DNA of 64,000 nucleotides, taken from assembly GCA_025617745.1 (NCBI GenBank), contig CM046863.1, positions 6,818,015 through 6,882,014 on the forward strand, given 5' to 3'. Shown in pieces: positions 13,481 to 47,261 of this stretch; position 1 is the first letter of the stretch, and each line of letters opens with the position of its first letter. The DNA comes from Heliocidaris erythrogramma. Taxonomy: Eukaryota > Echinodermata > Echinoidea > Camarodonta > Echinometridae. The notes beneath the pieces were generated by a model that worked only from the letters and a program-made list of their open reading frames with translations, was not told the DNA's origin and searched no databases. Made by a program: the position numbers and the translations under genes.

Positions 13481-14112
13481 CCCCAGGGGGCACGACGCTC
13501 ACCTGAGGTGGATCAATTCACATCTGGTGCATGTTCTCTCTAGCACCACCAGGAGATATTGAAATTGAAACAACTAGGAGGATGATGTTAGAAATGAACA
13601 TAATTCCCCCCCCCCCCCCGCCTGGTTCTGGAGAAGAAGATGTTTGAAATTACATATCTTTTACAGTTGGGGACCCTCCCCCTGGGCCCCCTGGGGGCCA
13701 CATGTACCATTTTAGCAACTTTGCGTCCCCTACCCCTAAGGATGATTCCTACCAAGTTTATTTAAATTCCGATCATGTGTTTTGGAGAAGATCAGAATGT
13801 ATATTTTGCCTGGCAGAGAAATTTCATGAACAACATTCATTCTTCATCTATAGAGGTATCTCTATACACAATACCAAGTCTGAGCTATGCCTGGTTCTGG
13901 AGAAGAAGATGTTTGAAATTTACATAGTTTTTACAATTGGGGGCCCTCCCCCTGGGCCCCCTGGGGGCCACATGTACCATTTTAGCAACTTTGGGTCCCC
14001 TACCCCTAAGGATGATTCCTACCAAGTTTGGTTGAATTCCGATCATGGGTTTTGGTGAAGAAGATGAAAATGTAAAAAGTTAACGGACGACGGACGACGG
14101 ACGACGGACAAA
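13480..14112. repeat. Dispersed repeat in two tandem copies, GGACGAC tail
   Basis: A ~260-bp unit containing CTGGTTCTGGAGAAGAAGAT, CCTCCCCCTGGGCCCCCTGG and ACATGTACCATTTTAGCAAC occurs at about 13620-13800 and 13889-14058, with a third partial start. The block opens with AGAGCCCCAGGGGGCACGAC and ends in (GGACGAC)n at 14082-14110. It looks like a non-coding interspersed repeat. Confidence 0.8.
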
Positions 14113-14805
14113 AAATATACTAATGACCCTTTTTAAAGTTTATTTAGTCTTTCATCATATCAGTTACAAAAACAATCACTCAATTTGTCATTTTTGTTCA
14201 TCGTTCATATTCTTTCATCATCTGGATTTTGAGTAATCCTGACATGTGGAATAAGACTAAATATTTTTGGAACAAACAGAAGAAAAAAAAAAGATTGTAC
14301 ATCCTTTCTTGATATTTTTTTGTTAAATAATACATCATGTAATCTAACCCACACTTCCAGGCTTTTTTTCCCATTAAATCAGAAGACGCATGTATATAAT
14401 AGGAGATTCAAGTATTAGCTGATACAGACGAGAAATGAAATGGAATATATCCCATGATGAATTAAACAATAATAGATTGTTGTTATATGTTCTTCAACTA
14501 TAATCGCATTATTATGAATACAAAAAGAACTTTTTCTTTTTCAAAAAGACCAATATCTACATTCATAAATATCAGTGTCCCGTTTGGGTAGGCAAGAAAA
14601 TCTACATCTATGATAATATGCTTTGAGTACAATACACGAGGAAAAGCGACAATTATTCTATATACATCCATGAAAGCAATACTGCATCGACAATAAGCAG
14701 AAAATATACTGAAGAAATCAAATTTGAACACACAGAAAGAAACTGACTTTTATTGCTTATTTGAATAGAGATAACATGACTTTGACAAGAAGCAATTTGG
14801 ATTTA
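14113..14805. other. Intergenic, no gene seen
   Basis: AT-rich sequence. An AATAAA reads on the minus strand at 14754-14749, just outside duplication copy 2. It is a candidate polyadenylation signal for the channel gene. Confidence 0.4.
14749..14754 (-). terminator. Candidate poly(A) signal AATAAA of the channel gene
   Basis: AATAAA on the minus strand 3.4 kb downstream of the channel stop codon. An equivalent AATAAA lies near the same end of duplication copy 1 (5653-5648). Other AATAAA hexamers lie closer to the stop (for example near 16107), so the true cleavage site cannot be decided from sequence. Confidence 0.22.
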
Positions 14806-17800
14806 TGATATAAAATAAAGGAAGATAAAATTATAGACATTTACAGGCTACAAGTATAAGCATCAAAATAATATACTCAATCAAGGAACATTTTTTTTTC
14901 TAAAGCTCCATATCACTATGCTGAAACAAATCTGTATCTGTCAGTATGAATAGCTTATATACAGTCTCTTACTTTGTTCTCTTTAAAACTGGTTTATCTT
15001 TCCTTTTATAAGACAGACCACTGCAGAATTGCTTTTGAACATTTTTCCTTACAGAAATTAGCCAACAGAGCCACCCAGTTTGGACAACACGTCTTCAGAC
15101 GATCATTTTCACATATCCTATGAAGCATGTATTGTATCCAACCTGCCACAAACATTAAAATTAAAGCCACAAATATGTGTACCTATGTTTATATCCTTTA
15201 CTTTCAAAACTCACAACCACATGCATCTGATGAACGATCAGGTCCTTTAAACTCATCAAAAAAATCTTCATTTAACGGATCCGAAACCCATCAGTATTGA
15301 ATAATTGGCCACTGCCTGACGAAATATTTTCAAGACGTAACTATTCATAAACAGAAAACAATAAACTCTTCCAGTTTCAACTTGTGCATGAGACTGACAG
15401 CTCTATTTCAATTCATAGATGTATTAATTTAAAAAAAGCTTTTGACGTCTTTTCAAATACGTAATTCTCTCACAAACCAATGAGGGGATGAAGCACATTT
15501 GTGACCAGGCACCACAAAACCACAAAAAAGTTGCCATCTATGAATTTCTAGTTAAGGTCTGCTTATGAAAGAGGAGATTCTCAGCTTTAAAATGATATAC
15601 ATGTATAACTCATTAGAATTGGATGTTCCTAACTCACTGCACAAAGAGTAGAATGCCCAGTCCCACAGAATGTTACTTGTGAGAAATAAAGCGTTTAAAG
15701 TTTGCAGTCTATTGAAGCACTCTGACTTGCGAGGTATTGTGCAATGGTGACATAAGGTGAATTATAACTCAATAGAAATTTCTATGAAAGGATTATCAGA
15801 TTGTGCAAAAACTGGGTATACTATTTAAACACATCCGGCTTATCATAGTGGAAAAGTTTCAATATAATTACTTACTCTGTTTTAAAGCTATCAGAGATCA
15901 AAATGAGACAAGTATTCAGGTTCGTAAACAAGAAAAATTATACAATAAAATCCAGATGAGACATAGGTCTACTTTAAAAAAAATTGTCAAAAATACCACT
16001 TTTAGATTATTTTGAGCCTCCAATTTTTTTTAAATACTTAGAAAAAGGTAAACTCTCTCAGGAAACACCCGAAACGAAAATTTGACCATGCCAACCAAAA
16101 CACCTTTATTGGGCTCTAACTGAAAATCACACAGTGCTACTTTTTGGTGGTTTTGTGAATTGCACGATTGATTGGCACAGCTGAGTCACAAATCACATGC
16201 GACAGGTCAAAGTCTAAGTATGTTAATCAGGACAAATGACCGGTTAACCAAAATTCACAGTGAATATGAAGCTTTCATTGCATAGACGCTACACAAAGAT
16301 GACTGCAAGGAATTCGATAAATGAAGCTGACAATCAACTCACGCGTACATGTACGAGGTTCATACTTCATAGGGAAGAAATTTACACGCACCACGAAGGA
16401 TAAAAATGCGAAGAATGTGTACTGATTATCCACAATCCACGACCCAAAGCTTGAATCAAGTTGGAACAGTAGAACAAAAAACAGCTGAATACAATCAAAA
16501 TTAAAAAGCAACAACTCTGAAAAAACAGTATGAAAAAAGTTATATACAGGTTTGAAATATATATATATACACACGCAACTGTCTCTCAATTATAGCACTA
16601 AATATATTTGATAATAGTATTTTTTTTCTACATTAGCTAACATTTTAGTTCGTTGAATAATTTCACTTTTTTCTGAACAAATAAAGGAATTAAGAAAACA
16701 TAAATCTTCAGCAGTAAAAGTGTGATTATAATGATAACATTATCAATAATTATCTGATCATAAATTAAAATCTTATTAGGAGTATTAGTTTAAGAAATTG
16801 TAATATTTTTGTAAAGACTTATAAAATTTCAGCCAAAAGATGCTCTATTTACTTCAGACACAATCAGATGAGTACAAAAAATTATTGTTTAAAAGAAAGT
16901 GAGGCAATGTTTGTAAAAATCATACAAATTTTTGCTCCATCCTCTGCAAATTTTTATGTCGCCTCTTTGTATTACATTGTATTTGCACAAAGTTAATTTT
17001 GCAAAATCCATAATATTGATATATAAAAGCAACAACAACACTTGTTTTTTTAGTAAATTAAAAAATTGGGTGGAAATTTATGAAAATTGTAGATTTAATC
17101 TCTCTTAAATACAAACCAAATATGAAAAAAAGATAAAAGGTCACTGTAGATATTTATGGTGTCAATATTATTTGCTACTAAATACAACTTTGCCAAAGTA
17201 GTCTGGGTTAAATATATGAACAAAAAAATCTATTTTGTCTCAAAGATATTACATATACATGTACTATAAAGGACCCTGTCACATTGGATGAATAAGTATG
17301 TCATGAGTATTTCTTTCATGATAACTTTTAGGAGCTGCTTCATTTTGCAGTGTATGAACTAGTCATTATATCATTTACAAGTATTTTGGACAACTTTTAT
17401 GTGTTGCCCAATTTTTCTCTGGTTTTATGCTTTTTGGCAGCAAAATGTTCCAGTTACATATAACCTTGAATCATTTGGCACAGGTACAGAATATAGTTCA
17501 AACAGATACAGACACATCAAAATCATTTGCATTGGAAAGTCTAGCACTGCATTTTAATAACCAACAGGAATATATAGATGCTACGTAGAATGTTATTCTA
17601 AATGTGATAATACTTTCACAATTTCATACTAAGTATCGCAGAAACGTCCACATGTGAGAAATTCAGCGCTGGAGAGCAAGTGTTTACTTCTCAGTCTCTC
17701 CCGTTTGACATTGCATTGATTTATGCAAATGGTTGCTCTTGTTTAAAATTGATGAAAATATATTTAGCATGAATTGTCCGCTCCTAGAGTAAACGAGCGC

Positions 17801-17952
17801 TCTGTTTCAATACATATCATATACTTATCACTTGGGAATATTGAATGATATTCGTTTTGATAAACCTCAGTAATCTATGTCTATTCACTGCGCTACTACA
17901 GAATTATTGGTAATACACACCGTCATACAATGCACACAATTGCATAATATAT
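14806..17952. repeat. Direct duplication, copy 2; probable channel 3' UTR
   Basis: Colinear with 5857-10670 but without any of that copy's mobile-element insertions. It starts less than 200 bp downstream of the channel stop codon on the minus strand and contains no coding frame, so much of it may be the transcribed 3' UTR of that gene. The duplication is seen directly; the UTR reading is inference. Confidence 0.85.
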
Positions 17953-18139
17953 GTCTACAAGAAACATTGTATTTAGGCCACAATTGGCTATAAATATGCA
18001 AGTATTTCTTTCTTATTATCTCTCTTGCTCACATCTCATGCATCTCCCGCCCTCCATCACCTCATAACTTGTCACCATGATTAATACTTTGGGTGAAACA
18101 GACGCTCTGCCCTAATGAAGCAGGGCTGGTAGCTTGAGT

Positions 18140-39565
<21,426 letters not shown>

Positions 39566-40090
39566 CTGAGAGAAAAGAAAAAGAGAAAGAAAATGTAAAA
39601 GTTATTAACTGAATTAGCATAGCATCATGAAACGTGCAGCTATAATGCAAACATATATCGAATCCATTCGGTTGCGATATAATCTTATAAAATAAACAAT
39701 GCCCTAAACATTGTGCTTTATTGCAATTAATTGGTACGCAACATTTGGGCCTTGGCCTCCATTCTTTCAGAAGAGAAATGACAATAAAAAAGGAAAAGAA
39801 AACGACATTAGGGAGCAATTAAAGTATATTTGTCCTTTTGTAGTTATTTCATTTGAGAAAGGCCTTAAGCCACATGGCAGATTTCGTGAATCAATAAATG
39901 GGAAATATAGTTAAAACTAAGCAAGACGTGAAAAATTCATGCTGATTCAAACTGCTATATTAATCATAGAAATGTTTAATGGAATATGCATTTTTCACAG
40001 TTAGATTGACAATCAACCCTTTTGTTACAACATCTAGTTTTTTCCCATTTTTTTCTGCATAATATTTTCCTAAAATGAATAATATTATAC

Positions 40091-40148
40091 CACATTCAGT
40101 ATCTGCTTGTCCACTAAGTCTCCTCGAGTAGGAGCTTTTGGAATCCAT
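40091..40148 (-). CDS. Candidate upstream channel exon (weak)
   Basis: An ATG directly after an in-frame TGA opens 19 codons (MDSKSSYSRRLSGQADTEC) ending at TGTG/GTATAA in the phase needed by exon a. It could be a first exon of a shorter transcript or chance. No good acceptor is seen if it is internal. Confidence 0.2.
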
Positions 40149-40191
40149 TCATCTTGCCATGGTGAATTTCTTGTATATGTCCAGATCGATT

Positions 40192-40376
40192 TCATAAATT
40201 CTTGAATTTTTCTATGTTTCGTTGAAACAAATCTTCCAATTTGCCGCAAAGAATGACACAGTTCGCCTTTTCGAAGACTGTAGGTTGATTTTGTTTCAAG
40301 ACGGTCAGATGTGTTAGCTCCGTGTTCTCCTTCAATTTCTTAATTAGGTAGGCAATGACCAAGACACCGTGGGATC
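40192..40376 (-). CDS. Unidentified candidate terminal exon
   Basis: A strong acceptor (TTTTGTTTGTTTTCATTTAG) is followed by a 61-codon open frame to TGA 40194-40192, starting SHGVLVIAYLIKKLKENTEL. No family is recognised. A second frame is also open over much of the same stretch, so coding is uncertain. Confidence 0.2.
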
Positions 40377-40410
40377 CTAAATGAAAACAAACAAAACAAA
40401 ATATTCAGGA

Positions 40411-40549
40411 GGGGGAGGCGTTCCATGAAAGGACTTGTCATATATTTTATCCGGTAAATTTGCTCTCAGCCAATAGATGCAAGGATTTCAGGAGCTTATA
40501 ACTGTTGTCGATAAAATATCCGACAACTTCCTTTCATGAAACGCTCCCA
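40411..40549. mobile_element. Hairpin MITE, CCAAT-core family, copy C
   Basis: Inverted ends GGGAGCGTTTCATGAAAGG / complement, ~44 bp and imperfect. The core has GCTCTCAGCCAATAGATGCA and TTTCAGGAGCTTATAACTG. Confidence 0.86.
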
Positions 40550-40635
40550 AGAGGTAACACTAAAAAGAGCTCTGTAGTGTGATTAATTCGTCTTAATTCA
40601 GAAGGACAGCGATGGGAAATAATAATACTTACAAT

Positions 40636-41152
40636 AATAATAATAATAATAATAATAATTAATAATTAAAACTAATAATAATGATAATAATAATTGTAAT
40701 TTACCTATCTGCGACTTAAGGCGAAACCTAACAATAGGTTTATTCCGTCCCAATAGAAATTCGACGTTAGGGCGAAACGAACGTGGGTTTATAGGGCGAA
40801 TCGTAACAATAGGATGAAATAAAAGGTTTCACCTTAAGTCGCCGTTAGAGTTATAATAATAATAATAATAATAATTATTATTATTATAATAATGACAACA
40901 ATAACAATGATAATAATAATAATAATAATGATAATAATGAAATAATAATAATAAAAAAATAATTATATAGGTTTATAGGGCGAATCGTAACAATAGGATG
41001 AGCTAAAAGGTTTCACCTTAAGTCGCAGTTAGAGCTATAATAATAATAATAATAATTATTATTATTATAATAATGACAACAATAACAATGATAATAATAA
41101 TAATAATAATAATGATAATAATGAAATAATAATAATAATAAAATAATAATAA
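40636..41152. repeat. (ATA)n microsatellites and small TIR element, partly duplicated
   Basis: An element with ends CTGCGACTTAAGGCGAAACC / complement lies at about 40709-40850, flanked by (ATA)n. Its right half plus the microsatellite is repeated about 185 bp downstream (40964-41155). No gene. Confidence 0.8.
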
Positions 41153-43345
41153 TATAGGTTTTCCCGCCCAATTTCGTCAAAATTACATTCGGTTTAACGA
41201 TGCGATCATTCGATTTCGAGCGAATTTGAATGATCACCAAGATCATCATTCAAAGAGCTAAGTAGTTCATTCAATTTATTTTCATTAGCATGCGATTTCA
41301 TGATTTTTCTCACATAAACGTATAAAAAGCGCGTTCTAATTAAAAATGCACGTAAAATGCATTCAAATTAGCACCAGCACTGACCTGATGAACATTAAGG
41401 AATTCAAATTAACGAATAGGCAATCAATTTTAGCATTTGGGCATTTGGGCGTTACTGCTTATGCTCTGTGTAATCTGCATCTGTTTGAATACATTATGCA
41501 AACTTTATGCACCTTGAAATGGGACATTTGCCTTATATTGAACTTTCTCTTTCCTCTGACAAACCGTCATTTTTAGCAACAGCTCATATAACTCCACTTT
41601 CATAATTTATACATACAATCAGGCCCCTGGGAACGATTTTGTTACTGGGGGTGCTGTGAGCAAATTAAAAAAACCAAAATGTTTTTTGGAATGCAGTTGC
41701 TTATCTATGAATGGCTCCTGGGGCAAACGATGAAGTGGCTTTAAGTGCAAGGGCAAGTGTTCCTTACAGAAAACTGGGGGTGCTACACCCAGCGGCGGAT
41801 CCAGGATTTTGTGATATTCACAAATTTTCAGACAAGTAAACAAAAAAGTCCTCAGCGTTTTGGGGTCTCCTTTTAACTCCACAAAACTCTGACAAGCAAC
41901 CCCTCCCCCCCAAAAAAAAAGAAGAATTATGCTGGCTATACAGCACCCCCTAATAATAATAAAGAAAATATTACTACTACTGATAAGAATAATAATAAGG
42001 ATAGTATAGGTTTTCCCGCCCAATTTCGTCAAAAATGCATCCGATTTAACAATGCAATCATTCAATTTCGAGCGAATTTGAATGATCATCGAGATCAACA
42101 TTCAAAAAGCTAACTAGTTCATTCAATTTAATTTCATTAGCATGCGATTTCATAATTTTCTCAAATAAACGTGTAAAAAGCGCGTTCAAATTAAAAATGC
42201 ACGTAAAATACATTCAAATTCGCACCTGCTCTGCCCTGATGAACGTTTGGGAATTCAAATTCACGAATAGGCAAGCATTTTCAGCATTTGGGCAGTGTTT
42301 TTCGTTACTGCTTATGTTCTTTGTAATCTATTTTGTTAATTATGCAAACTTTATTTACCTTGAAATGTGACATTTGCCTTATATTGATCTTTCTCATTCC
42401 TCTGTCAAACCGTCATCGAAACAACAACTCCACTTTCATAATTATACATACAGTCAGTCCCCTGGGAACGATTTTGTTACTAGGGGTGCTGTGAGCAGAT
42501 TTTTTTTTTGTATCCAGGATTTTGTGATATTCACAAAATTTTCTGACAAGCCAAAAAAAAAAACTCCTCAACGTTTTGGGGTGTCTTTTTAAGTCCAGAA
42601 ATCTTTGACAAACAAGCAAAAAAAAAGTCATAAGCATTTTGCTGGCTACAGCACCCCGCATCCTCTGCCTTCTAGGGGGTGATGTGCACCCCCTCAAAAG
42701 AATTCTGGGTGTGCTGCACAGGCCCAGCACCCCGCCTCCCAGGGGCCTGTATACAATTCATTTATGCACGACTATGGTGGCGGCTCGAGGAGATTACATG
42801 AATATCTCGAATACGGACAGAATTAGGTTGGCTGAAGCATTCGACAACGAGCAAGACTACCTAGAACTCGCAGACGCTCTAGGAATAAGCATGAAATATG
42901 ATAAAAATAAACTTTGAAAATGAAAGTTTGAAAAAATGAGGAGGAAATTATATAATCAAAAACAGTGAAAAGGGGTGCATATGACGTGAAAAAATGAGGT
43001 AAGAATTACATAGAACAACAGAACTTGTTTATGTTAATTGAATTCGAACGTTCAAAGTGCGAAGGTGTGTGCCTATAAATGAAATTGAAATTGGTATTTG
43101 GGACGAAATTGAACGTCTATCCAGCTGGCGCCAAATTGAATGACAACTTTGCTTCGTTGAATTGAATGAATTTCTCTCTAAATTGAATGAAATAAAATTT
43201 AAAAGGAATGATATAAAACTAAATTTAATGCTCAAAGAATGAAAATGAACCATGAGAGCAGAGAGATGATGAAAATGGTTCGAACTTGAACGCCTATTCA
43301 TGAATTCAAATGCAACTCTGATGAAATTGGGAGGGAAAACCTATA
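41153..43345. mobile_element. TATAGGTTTTCCCG-TIR transposon, with doubled left end
   Basis: Left ends reading TATAGGTTTTCCCGCCCAAT occur at 41153 and 42005 and are followed by ~700 bp of similar sequence. A single right end at 43318-43345 is the complement of TATAGGTTTTCCCTCCCAAT. Subterminal regions are full of ATTCAAATT/AATTTGAAT. The 42005-43345 copy (1.34 kb) has a 27-bp TIR and contains a helix-turn-helix fragment. The 852-bp left duplication is a nested or tandem remnant. Confidence 0.82.
42774..42917 (+). pseudogene. Transposase N-terminal HTH remnant
   Basis: A 47-codon frame reading MVAARGDYMNISNTDRIRL then AEAFDNEQDYLELADALGIS before diverging and stopping. The SNxDRxRLxEAF...DYxELADALGI pattern is that of the N-terminal helix-turn-helix of DDE-type transposases (inference). 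It lies inside the TATAGGTTTTCCCG element, so it may be what is left of that element's own transposase. Confidence 0.5.
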
Positions 43346-44635
43346 ATAATATAAGTTTCCCCGACCAATTCTTAATGACTAAACTATTAAAATAATTTAG
43401 TCATTAAAATTCATGTCATTCATGTATTTATTTATTTATTTAAAACTGTTTATTGATAAAAAGAAATCAATAAATTATTTACAGATCACATAAATGCTTT
43501 GCTTATACTTAGCGTATCATGGTAAAGATGTATGTGGTATTTAAGCCGTAGGGCTTCACAACATGCATCTCCATCATGACAAATAAAAGAATGTCAAATA
43601 GGCCTATAACAAAGAATTCTAGTAAGAATGGACTAGTTTAAAGCGGGGGGGGGGGGGGGGGGGGGGGGGGGAGAAAGAGAGAAATTGTAATGCCAATAGC
43701 TACCTGTGAAACTGCAATATTCTGAATATGGAAGTTTTGAGGCCGTTAACATGATAAGAAATATAACATTTAAAACTTGTTGTATGATAAATATATAACA
43801 GTACAAAAATATGAAAGGTATAATATTAAAGATTATTGTGTAAAATATATATAAAACATGTCACTAATACATATCATGAGAATAGGATTCATTATTAATG
43901 CATAAAATATGAATTCACCCACAAAAGAGAAAAGAAATGTAGAGAGGTGAGAAGGGAGAGTGAAGAACGGAGAAGGAAAGATGAAGTCAAGCGAAAAGAG
44001 AAAGGAAAGAGAAGGAAAGGGAGAGAGAGAGAGAGAGAGAAAGAGCGGAATAGAAAGCTCAAGTAGGGTGGGGAATTCCAAGTAGATGCTCAAAACATTG
44101 TTCATTAATTATATATGTTTCCTGCTCTGAATACAAAAATGAGAACAAGCCTCATCGTTGAAGGTGGTACATGCACATGGAAAGGCATCGAATATCAAAA
44201 ACTGCGGGCCGTGATCAAGCACTAAACGTGACAATGTTTACAAGAACATATCATATTGTGACAAATATCGCAAATAGATTACAAGAGTTGATCATTGTAG
44301 CAATTCACCCCACTAAAGGAGAGAAAAGAGGACAGGTAAAGAAGAGGGAGCATAAGAAAGATGAAACGAAGACAAAGAGGAAAGGTGAAAGAGACAGAGC
44401 AAGATATAAAGGAAAGGGAGAGAGAAGAGAGAGAAAGAGAGGAGACTGAGAGAGAGAGAGAAAAATGAGAGAGATGATGAGAGAGAGAGAGAGGGAGAGA
44501 GAGAGAGAGAGAGAGAAAAGGGGGAAATTGCACACAGATTAAAAATACATTATGTACATACGGTCAATTAATTAAACAGTATGAACATTCAACAATCGGA
44601 CTAGGTAGGGCAGAGGGCTATTCCTATACCTTGTC
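43346..44635. other. Intergenic low-complexity DNA
   Basis: Contains a 27-base G run at about 43645-43671 and purine-rich GA repeats at 43925-44050 and 44320-44520. Open frames on either strand here are GA/CT repeats. No gene seen. Confidence 0.6.
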
Positions 44636-44639
44636 GTTT

Positions 44640-45345
44640 TACATAACAGTTTGGGGCAGCCAGTGTTTGAATTTTGCACTGGGTACAAGAAGTCTTTGTG
44701 CAAATTTCAGACACAAACTTTCTCTGCGATGACTCAGAGAGGGCATTTTACATTGCAGGAGAGCATTCTGATAAGAGACATAGTGAAAACGTAACATGTG
44801 GCGGCAATGCCCGCTTCTGAATGCTCTCAATTTGGGCAGTTTGCGCGGTAGACAAGCCGGAGTTCCAAACGGGTGCACAATATTCGAGCACCGGTCTGAT
44901 GTACGAACAGTAAATAAGGACAAGATCATCTAAGGGCAGTCGGAATTTAGTTAGAACTCTCAGCATATGCAGCCTCATGTTTGCCTTCTTTACCATTTCA
45001 TTCACATGGAAAGTCCATTTCAGATCATTTTGGATGTAAACACCAAGTAATTTTACACAATCTGTTTGACTAATTTCATGTCCATCAATTGAGATAACAG
45101 TCGGTGGTGGAGGATTACGCATGAAAGTTACAGTCATCACAGAACACTTTTTAGGGTTCAGTTTCATGTTATGAGTGATAGTCCATTCTTCCAGCTCGCT
45201 CACGCTTGACTGGATATTGGCTGGAGATGGTGATTTTCTACACTCTAGCATTGTGAGGTCATCAACGTACTTCCAATAAGAAGGGGGGTTGGGATCGTGG
45301 CACGCTTCATTGATGATTGCCAGGAAAACAATGGGGCCAAGTCTT
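44640..45345 (-). pseudogene. LINE reverse transcriptase, C-terminal half
   Basis: Minus-strand frames give the RT palm with catalytic YVDD (WKYVDDLTMLE), then LNPKKCSVMTVTFMR, VKLLGVYIQNDLKWTFHVNE, RPVLEYCAPVWNSGLS and IESIQKRAL. A frameshift near 44800 moves the end (CLKFAQRLL...FKHWLPQ) to another frame. It is 5'-truncated at about 45345. Jockey/CR1/L2-type order; the exact clade is not assigned. Confidence 0.88.
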
Positions 45346-45362
45346 GTCTATGTTCTATGTAA

Positions 45363-45585
45363 CTGTATTTATGATTGAAACTGTTTTGAATGTTATTACT
45401 TTTGAAATCGATTAAAACAAGAACTATGCAAAGTGCACTATTTATGCTGGGATTACAAAAGTCATGTGAAATTGTACTAACAGATAGTTCGTTGTAATTG
45501 TATTTATGATTGAAACTGTTTTGAATGTTATTACTTTTGAAATCGATTAAAACAAGAACTATGCAAAGTGCACTATTTATGCTGT
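45363..45585. repeat. Two tandem ~86-bp copies
   Basis: TGTATTTATGATTGAAACTG through GTGCACTATTTATGCTG occurs at 45363-45451 and again at about 45500-45585, nearly identical. Confidence 0.85.
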
Positions 45586-45612
45586 AATTACATACACTGT
45601 TGCCCGTTCTCC

Positions 45613-46170
45613 AACTTCATAATAATAATAATAATAATATAATATGAACACTTGTAATGCGCGGTATCCATCATGGCTAGATGCTCATGGCGCAGTGAAA
45701 GGAAGATAGAAGGTATTTAAGAAATAAAAAAGGGATGAAGGGAACGTTTACAAAAAGGCTTGTGTAAATAACCAGGTTTTAAGTGAGGTCTTTAAAGTTA
45801 CTGAGAGAGGATAGATTACGAAAGTATTGTGGGAGTTTATTCCATAGGAATGCACCAGCATAATATTATAGAAATGATCGATAACACCCCCCCCCCCCAA
45901 GAATTATGAGTTTGTGGTATGGCAAGTAGATATGAGTTTGAGGACCTAAGGCTCCTCGAAGGATTGTATGGAGTTATTAAGCTACAGTTGTAATGTGGAG
46001 CAGTTCCATGCAGTGAATGAAAGACAAGTAAGAGCAACTTAAAGACGATACGATATTGAACAGGTAACCAGTGTAGAGCGATAAGTACAAGAGTTATGTG
46101 TTTCCTCTTAGGTGACAATGAAATTATACGGGCAGCATTGTTTTGAAGCTTTTGGAGACGATCTAATTGG
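45613..46170 (-). pseudogene. LINE RT tail with (TTA)n end
   Basis: Minus-strand translation shows LHWLPVQYRIVFKLLLLVFH, then GTAPHY and PSRSLRSSNSYLLAIPQT, followed by a C-run frameshift near 45886 and recovery further on. An ATAATAATAATAATA tail at about 45619-45634 ends it. Same RT type as the fragment at 7672 but a separate copy. Confidence 0.82.
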
Positions 46171-46489
46171 GATTGTGAAAATATGCATGTATGACTTATA
46201 TGTACTTGTTTGTTTGTTTGTTTGTTTTTATAAGTTTGTATGTTTGTCTTGTTTTTTATTTTTGTCTTTTTGCCTCTGACGAAGATTCTGCTAGGATCGA
46301 AAGCTCAGGCCCCCTTTGACCCCATTTACTCCATTGGCTCGCTATTATTGGATAAGCAGTTTTCAGCAGGTTTGTTTTCCATGTTTTTTTTATAAGTTGT
46401 ACAACTTGAGTAGACTGTGCCAGAGTACTTGTAGGGGGAAAATATAATTGAAATAATGTATAAGAATTAAGTTGAGCAGATTTATCGTT

Positions 46490-47050
46490 AAGCCCTGTTC
46501 CCACTTGGACGAATTTGGTTGCGAATCCGGCCGAATTTACGTAGTAAGTTATTCGTGTCGATTCGTAAAAGGCATCCGTATCTATTTGTATCAATTCGTA
46601 AAGATTCGTATTTGTATTCGTACGTTCGGGTGGCCTTTAGGAAATTTTTGAAATGCATGAAAAATTCGTAATTTCGTAAGTATTCGTAAATGTTCGTATT
46701 TTATTCGAAAGTATTCCTAAATTGTTCCTAATGTTCGTAAAAAATTCGTATCCAATTACGATTACATTAGCCTTACGAATGAAGGTCTGAATTCACGAAG
46801 AATTTACGACAACAAACGAATGGACGACGTATATACGAACTACTTAAGAAGTGGATACGAATAGATTACAGCAAATTTCCGAACTTGTTGCGAATAATAA
46901 TGCCATTCTTGAAATCGTATATTTGATTCGTAACAATTCGTATATGTTTACGAAAGCATACGAATGTATACGAATATGGTTACGAATCGTTACGAACTAC
47001 ACGAATACTTTACGAATTATTTAGGAACATTTTACGAACAATTTACGACA
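46490..47050. repeat. TTCGTA / TACGAA foldback-like array
   Basis: Starts TAAGCCCTGTTCCCACTTGG. For about 240 bases TTCGTA hexamers predominate on the plus strand. From about 46755 to 47045 the complementary TACGAA predominates, so the two halves can pair. It may be the subterminal region of a DNA transposon; the termini were not resolved. Confidence 0.6.
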
Positions 47051-47105
47051 TATCGCGACCTACTCCCGACCACGTGACCGTCGGGTATATATATATATAT
47101 ATATA

Positions 47106-47261
47106 TAGCCCCGGTTCCAGGGCTTTTCTCATGAAAGTATCATCTTTCTGTAGATAGGGGGAAAGGCAAGTAACCATTTCATGGAACAGGTCAGGTGTGA
47201 CACGTAGAAAGTTTTTGTACCCCTTCCGGTCTTCTCTATGCAATTTTTCGGGAAGTCGTAG
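47106..47261 (-). pseudogene. PIF/Harbinger transposase fragment
   Basis: About 50 codons: LRLPEKLHREDRKGYKNFLR, then VTPDLFHEMVTCLSPYLQKD and DTFMRKALEPGL. The order YxNFLR...F...LSPxLxKxDTxxRKALxPGL matches the N-terminal part of Harbinger DDE transposases (ALP1/HARBI1-like). It is cut by a (TA)n tract at 47087-47106 and fused at the other side to a tandem array. Confidence 0.7.

Noticed and set aside
41619-42101. A 160-codon minus frame
   Set aside because: It runs across a dispersed non-coding repeat, a C run and a TIR end; no domain is present.
44171-44449. A K/R/E-rich 92-codon plus frame
   Set aside because: It is made of GA repeats, with an antisense S/L-rich frame over the same bases; nothing supports coding.
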